From assembly GCF_014356525.2 (NCBI RefSeq), contig NC_052504.1, forward strand, positions 59,478,637-59,542,636: a DNA stretch of 64,000 bases. The letters are read 5' to 3'. A program made the position numbers and the translations under genes. This DNA is from Nilaparvata lugens. Its lineage: Eukaryota; Arthropoda; Insecta; Hemiptera; Delphacidae. Positions 12,744 to 24,662 of this stretch are shown piece by piece (within the stretch, counting starts at the first letter, position 1; every line of letters starts with the position of its first letter). Below the pieces are notes generated by a model. The model made no database searches. It was not told the DNA's origin and saw only the letters and a list, made by a program, of their open reading frames with translations.

Positions 12744-12920
12744 TCAGTCGAGTTTTGGATGTCGTAGCGATAGGACGTTGTTTTCAGTTGCTCCGTTGAT
12801 AAGTTATCTGCTTGGCTCGGTACGGTATCTCCCTTATCTGAGTTTGACGTGCTGAACTATAGCTTTAGCTTTCTGTTTCAAAGTTTCTTAATATTTTTCC
12901 ACTTTACTCACTGTTATAAA

Positions 12921-13870
12921 ATGCCTGAGTGTGGAGATAGAAATTGTACAAATGATGAGGAAATTATTGGTGATGATTGCATTCGTTGCGATGGCTGTAA
13001 TTCAGTTTACCATTATAGCTGTGCTGGGGTCGCAAGAGAAACCCAACAACGAAAAACACAGGAGAAGAGGAATGAATGGCGCTGCCCTCAACGTTGTCGT
13101 GCTGCTAGGGAGGTAACTGGTGACAATAGAGATACTGAAAGTGTGGTAAGTGATGATCTAGACTTCGATTTAGACTCAATTACAAAAACAATCTCTAATC
13201 CAGAACTGAAACTGGTTTTCACGTGTCTTATGAAGAAAATTACAACTGTACACGATTCCGTGAAATTCATGAGTAATAGCTTCGACGAAGTTCTATCACG
13301 TGTAAAAGGAAATGATAGTAAGATAGCATCTTTGGAAAAACGTTTAGTTATAAAAGACAAGAAAATCGAGGATCTGGAATACAAATTGAACTCTATTGAA
13401 CAATACGGTCGTAGAAATAATATAGAAATCTTTGGACTTGAAGAAAATCAGGATGAGAATGTTTATGAGCTAGTGACAAAAGCTGTTGAAAAAATTGTAC
13501 CTGAGTTTGTGATAGGAGATATTGATATTGCGCACCGTTTACCGACTAGAAATAAGAAACAAAATAATTCTATCATTGTCGTTCTGAAAAGTAGGAATTT
13601 GAAGGAAAAAATTGTAAGTTCTGCTCGAAAGGGCCCTAAAATTAAGCAATCTCAGATAGTTTCCTCCTGTTCTAAGAATGATCAATTGGTGTTGTATCTG
13701 AAAATCTTTCCGCCTATTTCAAAAACCTAAAGTGGCTGACCAAGCAGCAAGCTGTTAAGCATGGATACAAATATGTATGGTACAGAAATGGAAAGATTCT
13801 AGTTCCTAAGAATGAAAAGGAACCTGTCATTGAGATATTGAGGGATAATGACCTCACTAAAATCGTTTGA
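12921..13870 (+). pseudogene. LINE ORF1 protein with PHD finger, frameshifted
   Basis: The ATG at 12921 opens a protein starting MPECGDRNC with a Cys/His PHD-type zinc finger in the first 60 residues (CIRCDGC, HYSC, WRCPQRC). An acidic linker follows, then a coiled coil around residues 120-170 (ASLEKRLVIKDKKIEDLEYK). A conserved ORF1 core comes next (YGRRNNIEIFGLEE and IDIAHRLP). Such proteins bind the element's RNA. The frame is lost near 13690. The C-terminal part continues in another frame (AYFKNLKWLTKQQAVKHGYK onward, through YVWYRNGKILVPKN) to a stop at 13868-13870. A single-base indel therefore broke an otherwise coherent ORF1. An in-frame ATG at 12849 also exists, but the finger begins at 12921. 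Confidence 0.8.
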
Positions 13871-13916
13871 ATTATTTCAGAAGCATTGTTCAGAAATGCA
13901 TTTTCAATTTTGATTC

Positions 13917-16900
13917 GTGCCAATGTTTGATCATGAAGGAGACGAATCAGTTCATGATTTGTTTACTCAAAATTTTGCAAATGAGTTGAATCCAGACTCA
14001 GATTCATTTGTTAAAGAGAGTATTTTCCATGATGTTACTGAGCTCGAATTGTTTGTACCTCTTTCTTCTTCTTTAGGGACCAATAGACATAATATGAATT
14101 GTGTCAAATCCAACTTCAATTCACTTACTCTCAATATCAGAAAAATCCAGTTGCACTTTGATGAATTTATACTAGCTTATGATAAATTTATTCAATCACT
14201 TGACTTGATATTTTTCACAGAAGTACAAACTCAATCTTACCTGATGGATCATTTCAAAATTGAGGGTTTCAATAAGCATTTCTGGTTGCGAGAAAATAGA
14301 GGTGGTGGTGGTGTTTGTATGTTACTAAGAAATTGTTTTATTTTTGAAAGGATAGATTATAATTTTGTTACTTTTGAAAATGTTCAAGGATTTATAGGTT
14401 CTAGTATTAATGCAAATTTCAAAACTTATTTCTTGGGTATTTATCGCCCTCCTAATTTATCTAAGTCTAATTTTATCAAAGAGCTCAATGAAAATATTAA
14501 TAAAGTACCCATTGATTGTAAATTCTTGTTGTCAGGTGATATCAACCTCAATTTGAATGAGGATAGGTCTTCTATTATAAAAGAATACTTAGATACGCTC
14601 TATTCCATGGGATTTGTTAGAGGTATTTGGAGTAATACAAGAGAGGTTTTCCTGCAGGGAGTACCGGTTAGATCTTGTTTAGATCATTATTTTGTTCGAT
14701 GGATGAAGTATGATGAACCAATCTATACTGGTGTAGTAAAAAGTAGAATAAGTGATCATTTCTCTGTTTTATGTTCATGTCCAATAGATCAAAATCTTAG
14801 TGTGAATTCAACTATTGGGAGTGATTATAAATATATTTACTTAAAAAATAGAATAAATCGTTACCTCAGCGATCTTGATGTTAATAGCATTTTAAGTTTG
14901 AATAGCTGTGATGAGCTCTATAATGATTTATGCCGAGTCTATGACTTGGGATATGAAAAATCAAAAATCAAAGTTAAAAACAAATCTCAAGTTAAACTTA
15001 AAAAGAATTGGATGACTCTAGAGTTGCATAGGAGATTGAAAGGAAGGGATAATTTGTATAGACACTCTGGTACACCAGAGGGCTTGGAAGCATATAAGAA
15101 ATATCGTAACAAATTAAGTAAAGACATTAAAAGGGCAAAGTGTAATTTTCTAAAAAATGAATTTGAGACAAACATTAATAGCATAAAAAATACTTGGTCA
15201 TTAATCAACGTTGCCATGGGTAGACAAGAAAAGTTGTCAGTTGACGATAATATAATGAAACACATAGTGGTTGGTGATAGGCAGATTGAGGAGGTTGTGG
15301 ACAATTTCTGCAGTGAATTCACAGAAGGTGTTAGAGCTGCAAAACATGAGTGTAATATTACTACTTATTTAGAAAATGATAATGATACCAATGTTAATTT
15401 CCCTAGCTTTGACTTATCTGATGCAGATGAATTAAAAATAGGTAATATCATCAGAAGTATGAGTTCAAATGAATCTCCAGGGATTGATAATATTTTGATG
15501 TCTGATATAAAAAATCACAGTATCAAGTTCATACCAATTATCACAAGATTAATCAATTTATCATTAGAGGAAGGTATAGTTCCAAATAAATTGAAAACTT
15601 CCATAATAAGACCGATTTTCAAAAATGGATCCAGATCAGAAATTTCTAACTATCGGCCTATTTCAATACTTTCTTCACCTGATAAGATAGTTGAAAAGTA
15701 TATTTGTAATGAATTAGTTATGCATTTAAAAAATCACAATTTAATCCCTTCAGCTCAATTTGGTTTCCAACGCGACAAATCAACTGGTCAGCTTTTATCC
15801 CAATTATGTAACTATATAAATAATGAATTAAAAAAGAATTACCATGTTTTAATATTATTTCTAGATTTCAAGAAAGCGTTTGACACTTTATCTTTTCATA
15901 AAATTGTACAGTCCATGAGTGTACAACTCATGTACACTGTAAGCCACTTTTTGTTGAGCTTGGCATTCTTACGGTAGTGAATCTGTATATATTCAGTAGC
16001 CTTGTTCACACTCATAAGTGTAGAAAAACGCTCCAATGTAGATCGAACGTTCATGGGATTAATACTCGACATAGTCATGACATCAACATTCCTTTTGTCC
16101 GTCTGGAAAGGCTAAGGTCCAGCCATCTGATAATGGGTAGACGTTTATTTAATAAATTACCCCTCAAGTTTAGGGACATGAGAACCATAGAGTTCAAAAA
16201 AACTCTACATACGTGGCTCTGCGCTAACCCCTTCTATCATGTTGACGTGTTTTTTGAGCTGCCTGAATCCAGCTTAGACCTGTAATGCTATAAAAACCAT
16301 TGAAACCATAAAGGCATATTAATTTGACTAGTACTCTATTATGTATGTGTTCTAATATTTTGACGTGATCTCATGCATCTATAGATGTTTCATGGATCGA
16401 GAAATATATCTATCTATCTATCTATCTAGTGAAATTGGTTTGTCAAGACGAGGTATCAACTGGTTAATAGATTATTTGAATAACCGAAAGGTTACTGTTA
16501 AAGTAGGAAAATCCTACAGTCGCCATGAATTTGTCACCTCTGGTGTGCCACAAGGTTCCAATCTTGGACCATTGCTTTATCTGGTGTCAGTAATCACAAT
16601 GGTTGGTGTTTCAAAGGAAACTAAAATATTTCAGTATGCTGATGACACAGTTATGGTAGCCAGCCACACAAGTTTTGATGAAGCAAGAATATTGCTACAA
16701 AGAGACTTTGATAGAATGCAAAGATGGATCCATGATAATGGCTTGACTTTGAATTTTAAAAAAACCACTTGTATGCATATGAGACCGCCACGTCAAACCT
16801 CAAAGTCCACTAATATTACTATGCATTCCTTAAATTGTCTACATGAGAATAACTTTGGAACTCCTTGTACTTGTAATGAAAAGGTAGAACAAGTTACAAT

Positions 16901-17495
16901 TCAAAAGTATCTTGGTATTTACATTGATGATTGTTTAAAGTGGGGTCCTCACATTGATAGTGTATGCCAGCGTCTTCGCTCATGTCTATTTGGTTTATAT
17001 AACTTACAGCGATCTGTCTCAAAGAAGACATTGATAGTTGTTTATAAAGCCCTAGCTGAATCCGTAGTAAGATACGGTGTCAATGTTTGGGGTAATGCAA
17101 GTGGCTATGAAATTGATAGAGTTAAGAGATTACAAAATTCCTTGCTGGAAATAGTTCATTCAAAACAAGAGAGTTACCCTAAGCCAAATTTGTTTAAAAA
17201 ATATAGCATTCTTCCTGTAAACGAGCTTTCCAGATATGATATCTTATTAAATAATTATTTTTCCAATAACTATAAAATGTCAAGTAGAATTTTGCATGAG
17301 CGAAGACAAGGTGCTGCTTATAAGAGGTTTATTGTGCCCGAATACAATAATTATCATGGTAAATGTGAACTTAGTTATGTTGTACCAACTATTTTCAATG
17401 AGTTGCCAGATGATTTAATTGGTCTGGATAGAATTTCAATTGTTAAGAATAAGATGAAACACTTTCTGTTAAATAATTTGAGTGAATTTGAATGA
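13917..17495 (+). pseudogene. LINE ORF2 endonuclease-reverse transcriptase, split by nested insertion
   Basis: The N-terminal endonuclease shows LTLNIRKIQ, FFTEVQ, GIYRPPN, SGDINLNLN, LDHYFV and SDHF, the expected order of apurinic-type (APE) catalytic motifs. The reverse transcriptase follows: NESPGIDNI, RPIFKNGSRSEISNYRPIS, AQFGFQRDKST and the catalytic motif A FLDFKKAFDT. After the interruption at 15922-16427 the frame resumes with EIGLSRRGINW, SGVPQGSNLGPLLY and the catalytic FQYADDT. The thumb then carries YLGIYIDDCLKWGPHID and RYGVNVWG. Removing the insertion and one AGTG copy would put the two halves in one frame. The enzyme would nick target DNA and reverse-transcribe the element RNA, but this copy cannot make it. 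Confidence 0.85.
15922..16427 (+). mobile_element. 5'-truncated LINE tail nested in ORF2
   Basis: A 506-bp insertion encodes only the very C-terminal part of another LINE's ORF2. One frame reads CKPLFVELGILTV, then VNLYIFSSLVHTH, then GRRLFNKLPLKFRD and LHTWLCANPFYHVDVFF to a TAA-type stop near 16282. These words are characteristic of the tail of Jockey/CR1-type reverse transcriptases. The 3' end is an (ATCT)n tail (16405-16427). AGTG occurs at both edges (15918-15921 and 16428-16431), consistent with a 4-bp target duplication. It belongs to a different family from its host, because the host ends in (ATT)n. Confidence 0.8.
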
Positions 17496-17574
17496 TCTTC
17501 ATAAATTCTTTCTTTTTTTTATATATATTTTTTCTTGTGTATTATTATAGTTTGTAATTTCCTAGTTGTTTATC

Positions 17575-17648
17575 TATTATTATTATTATTATATTATTAT
17601 TATTATTATATTATTATTATTATTATATTATTATTATTATTATTATTA

Positions 17649-17746
<98 letters not shown>
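17575..17746. repeat. (ATT)n microsatellite at LINE 3' end
   Basis: About 170 bp of ATT repeats have occasional phase slips. They form the 3' tail of the CR1-like LINE and follow the block TTTCCTAGTTGTTTATCTATT. The frames across it are low-complexity artefacts. Confidence 0.9.
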
Positions 17747-17747
<1 letters not shown>

Positions 17748-20104
17748 GTTATTGATTGTTTATTTTATGTTGAAAGCTGCTGTCAAACATCTGTATTTGA
17801 TTCGAAGCCTTCACCTAATGACACAAGATGTATAACGAGCATGTTTGTACACACATGTGTTAGGCTTGTCATGCCTGTCGTTGTGGCCGCCCTGAGATCT
17901 AATCACATCCATGGTTGGATTGATTTACTCCGTGCATGGAAATATAAAGTTAAATTGGAGTACGATCTATGAGAGATGAATATGAAAATGAGAAAAGATA
18001 AGGAATTCTGCGTATTACGCGATTCTCATCGATGATGAAGATTTGTTTCATTAGATTATATGGTTGAATGCAGAATGGTTCCTACAAGAAGTATAAAAAT
18101 TGCTCAACAACATTAAACAACAATAGCTTCTAGGTATATATTATAAAATGCAGCAAACAACAATGGAATCGATGGTTCTCTTCCACAACAACACAGCCTT
18201 ACCAATTTCCGATATTAAAAAAATAACTATAATAATCTAGTCTGATCATGTATGACAAAGAGTATATTCTCTTATTCTCTATCAATAATATCTATTATCA
18301 ATCATTAATATTCAATATTGACAGACCATCTATTCCAAGCACCCAAAATTTGCCCCATGAATTAAGTATGAAAAATTGGTTATTGATGGGAAAATGATTA
18401 ATCACTTTTGTGAATTAAAATGAAAATAAAGAAAAATCGTGGTAATATCCAATTGAATCACTGACTTGACAGTTGTTTCCAGTTCGAATCGGTCAATCAA
18501 GTTACTAGTGAAGCTTTAGGCCAAACTATAGGCCCTGGTATTGGTTGGTTCTGGCCAGACATATAGACTAACTAAATTTCAATAATTGAATGAGAGCGAT
18601 TATTGATTTGAGTTCCAATCTCCTTGGCATTGAATTTTGATGTATGTGTTTCGTTTCATTCATTAGTGTTACTTCCAATCACTTGAACTTCTTTCCAACC
18701 AAAAAGTGAAATTTCACCTATGTTCTCAAGTTTCAAATACTTCAACTATCCTATTCTTATTCGTTTATTCAGTTGGTCACATCACAATAATTCATGATTG
18801 GTGATAATTTAAAGAAAATGAGTATTATGAAACTAGCATATATGAGGAAACTGTAGAACAATTTTCCGTGTATTTTAGTGATTCAGTATTGAATTGAAAA
18901 TTGTGTTAAGGATTATGTGTTACATTGTAATCTTCAACATTCAAGTATCTTGAAGTATTTTAGAAGTTCCAAAAATGATTGACATTTGAAAAACTTCTTA
19001 CCTTTGACATTGATGTAACATAATTATGTAAATATATAATAAAAATAACTATATTCACGTTCATTTACCAAATACAAAAATTCATGTTTAGAAGAATACA
19101 CTGCTATCCTTGTTTATCTACGTCAACTATTTGATTACTTTGTATATAGAGTAGACTTTGTATGTAGAGTTTTGTTTGTAAGTATGTAGAGTAACAAGTA
19201 TGGGGAACTGTTGATAAATCTACATACATTGTTCATCAGATAAGTATCCCTGGACCGTTTTCCCGCAATAGTAATAAACAATGGGCTACCTGGTTTATCG
19301 GTCTATCGAGGGATATAATATACCTAGTTCGTATCATATTGGATAAAATAATATTCATTATACTGAATTATCTCCATTCAGATAAGCACCAACTCATCAA
19401 TTATCATCTGAATATCGCTTATTTATTGGAGTTATAGGGAATTTTGAATTATCAGCGTTGGAGCTTCACGCAGCCTCCCCTGAATAACACAGCAGCGTAC
19501 ATAATTTATCAACAAAAGCTTGTTGTTCGAAAGAGAATCTACTATGAAGCTGGAACCTATTGTTCTGAAATGAAATTCCTGGTCCACAATCCTCTTCACT
19601 TCCTTACATTCATTTATCTTTCCGCCATCTCTTGTCCAGATATGAATGATTCCCTTCGCAACCGACTCGGAAAAAACTACTCTATAGATTTTTTATTCCT
19701 TTGGAATAATGTCATAAAAAATTGAAGAATGAGAGAAAACGAGGAAAGTGTATGATATTGGAATATATTCTCTTCCATTTTAATGAGATCCATTATTATC
19801 AAGGTATATGAATGACCAAACTTTCATTGGTAATGACATTTTTTGACCATCAATGCTCAAATGGCGATCATTAATTTGATAAGGTCTCAAGCAATATAAT
19901 TTTCTCTTCGTTATAAAATTTACTAATTGACAAACACTTGAGAATATAATTCTGTTGAGTGAAGCTGAGGAATCACTCTCTATACTATTGAGATTCGATT
20001 GGCAAAGTTCATTTTCTGTACACTGTGAATGCATAAGAATAAATACAATTTCATTTTTAATGTCGAGTATGTCGAGCATTCCATGCATTGTAATCTTGAA
20101 AGGT
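17747..20104. other. Non-coding stretch, nothing recognised
   Basis: AT-rich sequence with no supported gene. Small frames at 19444-19725 (plus) and 19780-20088 (minus) show no family resemblance and no splice support. Confidence 0.4.
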
Positions 20105-20250
20105 GCGAACAGAACGAGTGAGTGGCGTTGGTTTTGATCAATACCACTAATGAGCTATTAATAATAAAAACAGTCATTTGAATTTCGTTCCGGTGAATGG
20201 AAATCGAGACATAACCGTAATGTTGATAGTGATGCTTTACAATATGCATG
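20105..20250. repeat. Diverged repeat copy 2 (partner at 8152-8292)
   Basis: This is the second member of the pair described at 8152-8292, in the same orientation, sharing GCGAACAGAACGAG and GAAATCGAGACATAACCGTA-like words. It is followed by a GC-rich patch (GCGCCCGCGGCAAATTGCCG at about 20307-20326) that contains a small palindrome. Confidence 0.55.
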
Positions 20251-20678
20251 TGTTTCATCATAGAAAAACAAATACTGAATATTTTTTTACACGCGGTTAG
20301 TCGCGCCCGCGGCAAATTGCCGCACAATTGTAACTTTTGTATGTAGCTTTGGGAATTTTCGTTTTCCAAGGTTGACAGCTCATGTAATCCTCGCTGTGAC
20401 TGTCCTCTAGACAATCTTGAACAGTTCGAGTCCTTGAACAGTTTTGAGGATGACAGAATGAACGTTGATTAATTTCAATATATAGGTATTATCTTCGTAT
20501 TTTATATTCCATCTTCTGATTTAAACTTTCATTACGGTATCTTTTTATTCTATATGGATGTCGAAAAATGAGTCGAAGGTATATTCATTTCATTCATGAG
20601 TAGATTATTTTATCCCATAAAAATGATAAATTCTAACAATACATTTGCAGTATGTATTTTTGTGATCTCCTTCATATA

Positions 20679-20719
20679 TTATGTTATTATATACTATTAA
20701 ATAGTATATAATAACATAA
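20679..20719. repeat. Perfect 20-bp-arm palindrome
   Basis: The left arm 20679-20698 reads TTATGTTATTATATACTATT. The right arm 20700-20719 is its exact reverse complement, with a single central A at 20699. It would form a nearly loopless hairpin or cruciform. No element or gene context explains it. Confidence 0.9.
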
Positions 20720-22388
20720 AACACGTTAAGTAAGATTTGAAATTGATAAATATTGAAAGAGCATTGTCAAAACCAACTGTTTATATTGTAGGGAGCCATA
20801 AGGGTGAGTGTGAGCATAATGCTCACGCGCGACCACTGACGTTTTGCAAGTCCATGCGACTACTCGCGTGTTAATATACATTTTTTTTAAATATACTAGT
20901 ATTTATTCTAAAGATATTCGTTTATCTCTGGTTCCATGGATTGATCGCGATCGCCACTCACACTGAATGCTTGATTCGACTTGACCGCTCTGTCCGTACC
21001 CTTAACCCTGTCAAACAAAATTTGAACCTGGAAAATCAGTGTGAGATCTACTGATTGCTGTTTCCCTTGAATCAACTCACTTCAATGTACTGGATACATC
21101 TGTATCATCTTATTATTCAATTAAATCCATTAAACGAAAATCCATTGTTTTCAATCATTAATTAGCATTCGAATAAATGCAATTCCTCATTAATTTCCAT
21201 CTGTATTATTATTTGTTGTGATGTCTCGCCTCATGCTAATCACATTCAATAATCTAAGATCGTGAATAATGTTCGCGTTTGTTTTTCTGAAACATTTGAG
21301 AATGAATAAATCTCTACTCAATCCACTAAAAATATGATAAAAACATATTGATTATTCAAAGCTGATTTTTATCTACCTCTACTAAATTGTGATAGTTGTA
21401 AGAAATAATACATTGAGCGATGCATAATTATTGAATTTATAAAATCACGATCACCATAATTTTACGTTCAAGGTGAGTTCACTTGGACCTAATAAACTCA
21501 TCAGCATCATCAAAGATACAGAGGATCCTGCATTGATGTGATTTCTCACAACTCCACTCTATTGTCATATAGTTCACTTGACTACATGACAAAGATTCAT
21601 TCCGATAGGGCAGAAAAATCTGAATAATGAAGCTGAACCAGAACTGAGGCGACATTTTATGCAGTAAGGCTGCACACCGAGACACTGATTCCCCACCTGG
21701 GGAAAATCACCGTCACCATAAAGTCCTTACAACCCATTGTTTCCTCCTGGGAGTAGCAAAATCTTTGTATTCCAAGAACAGCTCACAAAGGATTTCAGAA
21801 TACAAGAGACAGTGATGAAACTCGCTTTTTAAAGCTTTAGAGTTCTAGATTGACCTATTCTACTACAAAGGTGAGGAAGTATTAATCGCCGTCTTTGGGC
21901 TTTCATCATGATAGTTTTCATTCCAGTACAGGATTTAGAATGTATAGACTATAAATAGAATGATTGGCTGTTTTACGAGTGATTCAATTAAATCTACACT
22001 TATTTTTATACAGATTGTTTTCTCCTGGGAGTGGCAAAATATTTGTATTCCACGAACAGGTCACAATTATTCTAGTTACTATTCTATCAGGAAATAGAAA
22101 TCTAAGTACGCTCTATTGATTGAAAACTTTCATTCACAACATGTTTCGACATTGAATGAAATTTTCAAATGAGTGAATGAAATGCATATCGTTGAATGAA
22201 TTCTCATCAGAAAGTTAAGATTGGATTCTACTTACAGGCTCTTATTACTTTCTATGGTGTACTTATGTGAGAAATCCTTCTATTATGATTAAAAATTCAA
22301 CTCAGAATATGAGTTCTCCAAAACAAGCATGAGAAGTATAGTAGATATACAACAGACAAACTCTTGAATTATGATATTTTTATGTTAA
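20720..22388. other. Non-coding stretch with small repeats
   Basis: No gene is seen. The stretch contains a short palindrome, GTGAGCATAATGCTCAC (about 20811-20827). It also holds a direct repeat pair at 21737-21789 and 22014-22064, where TTGTTTCCTCCTGGGAGTAG pairs with TTGTTTTCTCCTGGGAGTGG, each continuing into TTTGTATTCCA and GAACAG. Confidence 0.5.
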
Positions 22389-22392
22389 TTAA

Positions 22393-22870
22393 CCTTCCGG
22401 TAGTCGCGCCCTATTCAATCACACGAACAGTCGCGTGTTGTATTTGTACAACATCCAATTTTCCAAGTGTTATGTACTCTGTTTACTGTAAAACATATTA
22501 ATTAATTGTATAATTACTTTTTCCATTTTTTTTCTATCATTTTACCCCCATGAACATTTGGATTATCACCATTTCATAGTCCAATAAGGTACATCAAGCA
22601 AAGCCATCAATTCTGTGTTATTGGTTCGTTTAGTCCCCGTATACAGTCTTTCCCTCTATTATGCACAGTGCGAATTATACACTGTCGCGACTAAATGGCA
22701 CCTAAAGACTGAACCATTGCTCTTTAGATACTGCAACTCAGTGGAGTGATGGGGGGAAAGTTTTGGAATGCATAGGTGACTCATTCACTGACACCACCTC
22801 AATCAATAGTTTTGTGCAGCAAAAAAACTGACACTGGTGTCCTTTTTACAACAGCACGACTGCCGGAAGG
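22393..22870. mobile_element. piggyBac-type MITE flanked by TTAA
   Basis: The left terminus is TTAA (22389-22392) followed by CCTTCCGGTAGTCGCGCC. The right terminus is CACGACTGCCGGAAGG followed by TTAA (22871-22874). The termini are inverted repeats of about 16-18 bp with few mismatches, starting CC and flanked on both sides by TTAA, the hallmark target duplication of the piggyBac superfamily. The 478-bp interior has no transposase frame, so it is a non-autonomous copy. Further CACACGAACAGTCGCG and TACACTGTCGCGAC words inside are sub-terminal inverted motifs. Confidence 0.85.
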
Positions 22871-22874
22871 TTAA

Positions 22875-24003
22875 TACTGAGATTTTTTTTCATCTCCAAC
22901 TCTCCAGTCTTTATCCATGGTGTACAATAATTTGCCATCAACGTCCCTTGAACAACTTATATCGTCCTTATGTCATATCATTATTTCAAATTCCTTGTAG
23001 TATGTACATTATGATTAGTCAATATTAGAGGTTTCAACAAACATCTATTTGTATTTGATCTGATCAAATTGCATCGGTTTAGAAAATGAAAACTAATTTC
23101 TCATTCCTACAAAATAAGATAATCTAGAATTATTTATTTGGAAATTATCATTCGAAAGTTTCAAGGTAATATTAACACATTAAATTCGAAGAAACACGAG
23201 TATACAACTTCTGTGTTTGAAGTACGGAATAATTTGTAGTGAAATATCACTGCTAGTCAATGAGTCTCAATTATAAATTGATCATTAAATAAGAATCAGG
23301 AATAAAAATGACATGCGAAGAGCAGGGTTAGCAGAGAAGCTCTCTCTAGATAATATGTTGTACCAATAATGTTGAGTTAAACTCATACACATAACCAGTT
23401 TTCGAATTTCATAACAGTATTGGGTTGAATGCTAATACATCATTATAATTCCACCAATACTGTCACCACAATCACCATCACACGAGTTGAGCAGCGTGGA
23501 AAATGTGCACTTATCTGATAAATGAGGGATCATCTCTCGAGGCAGTGAGAGTTGGTTTGGCTGGCTCATCATGTCATCGCTGATTACAATCGACAGCATA
23601 GAGAAGAGGTAAAGAGGGAGTGAGTGAGTGTGTATATGGGAGAGTACAAAAAGAAGACACACACGCGTATGGATGCGTCATGGTAGATACTGATTCGGGA
23701 ATATGTCACGTGATCAAAATCTACCCTTTCCCCCCGTTTGATTGATAATGTTCGCCAGATGAAACAGGATTGTGAAACAATCTGTGTCGATGCACAATCA
23801 CTCCAGGCTAATCAATTGACATGCGAACCCGGCTTTCAACATAGTTGCACTGAGCCATATATAAAATCAGAAATGTGATCAAACAAGAATTTGGAAAAAC
23901 CAATGTGTATAATTACCAAACTCATATTTGACCAGATGAATGGCTTTGTCAATATCCTAACTTGTATAATTATCATCATGTTGGGTTTGCTGTGATATAT
24001 CAA
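22875..24003. other. Non-coding stretch, nothing recognised
   Basis: No supported gene or element. A minus-strand frame at 23432-23662 has no recognisable motif. Confidence 0.4.
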
Positions 24004-24599
24004 TGAGTGTTTTTAAAAAGAGACAGTATGTACTCGTAATCACATGAATTGCGTTTATTATTAAATGGATGAATAATTATATTTCCTGTTATGAAAATGT
24101 TAAATCAATTTTTGATACAATTAATTTGAATTTTAAAATCGAAACACCGTTTGACAGTGAGGAATCTGTATTTGAGTATTTGACGGGAGGAAGAAAGCTC
24201 AAATGAAGAATGCATGCGAGCGAAGAGAGTCTGCTTTTCTCATCTCTGGATGATGTAGCTGGGGGTTCAGGGGAAACAATCATCGCACTGGATAAGGCGA
24301 GCGAAGCGGGAAGGGATGTTCAAATTTAGTATGTATTATATATAAGGTGTTGATGTTGAAGGACTTGAAAATTACGCCAAATATATGCTCATAGTCGGCG
24401 TTTTTCTGTTTTTTCTCAGTTTTATGAGAAGTGATTGACAATAATGTTTGAAATTTGATACAGTGGATTAAATGAGGTGCTATACATAATGTTGTATTGA
24501 GAGTGCTTGGAAAAGTTGCCAAAGATATTTCCTAAATCAGCGTTTTTCAGCTTTCTTTCGCGTTTTCCAAATGAACAGAGAACGTTCAGATCTGTTAGG

Positions 24600-24662
24600 G
24601 GATTCTAGAGGTTTTAGGGGGTTCTAGAGGTTTGAGAGGTTCTAGAGGTTCTAGAAAAGAGG
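24600..24662. repeat. TTCTAGAGG minisatellite
   Basis: About five degenerate copies of TTCTAGAGGTT / TTAGGGGG lie head to tail. The same array recurs at 26777-26838 in the second unit. Confidence 0.75.

Larger units (their letters stand above)
12744..17746 (+). mobile_element. CR1-like non-LTR retrotransposon, near complete but inactivated
   Basis: The order is a 5' UTR of about 175 bp, ORF1 with a PHD finger, ORF2 with apurinic endonuclease and reverse transcriptase, a short 3' UTR and an (ATT)n tail (17575-17746). A PHD-bearing ORF1 followed by APE-RT is typical of the CR1/Daphne-type lineages of the Jockey-CR1 superfamily. This assignment comes from architecture and motif wording, not from a search. 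One frameshift in ORF1 and a nested LINE fragment in ORF2 make it inactive. Confidence 0.8.

Noticed and set aside
12640..12799. Long poly-Leu/poly-Tyr/poly-Ile frames across ATT tracts here, at 17.5-17.8 kb and at 62.96-63.04 kb
   Set aside because: They are translations of (ATT)n microsatellites and reflect base composition only.
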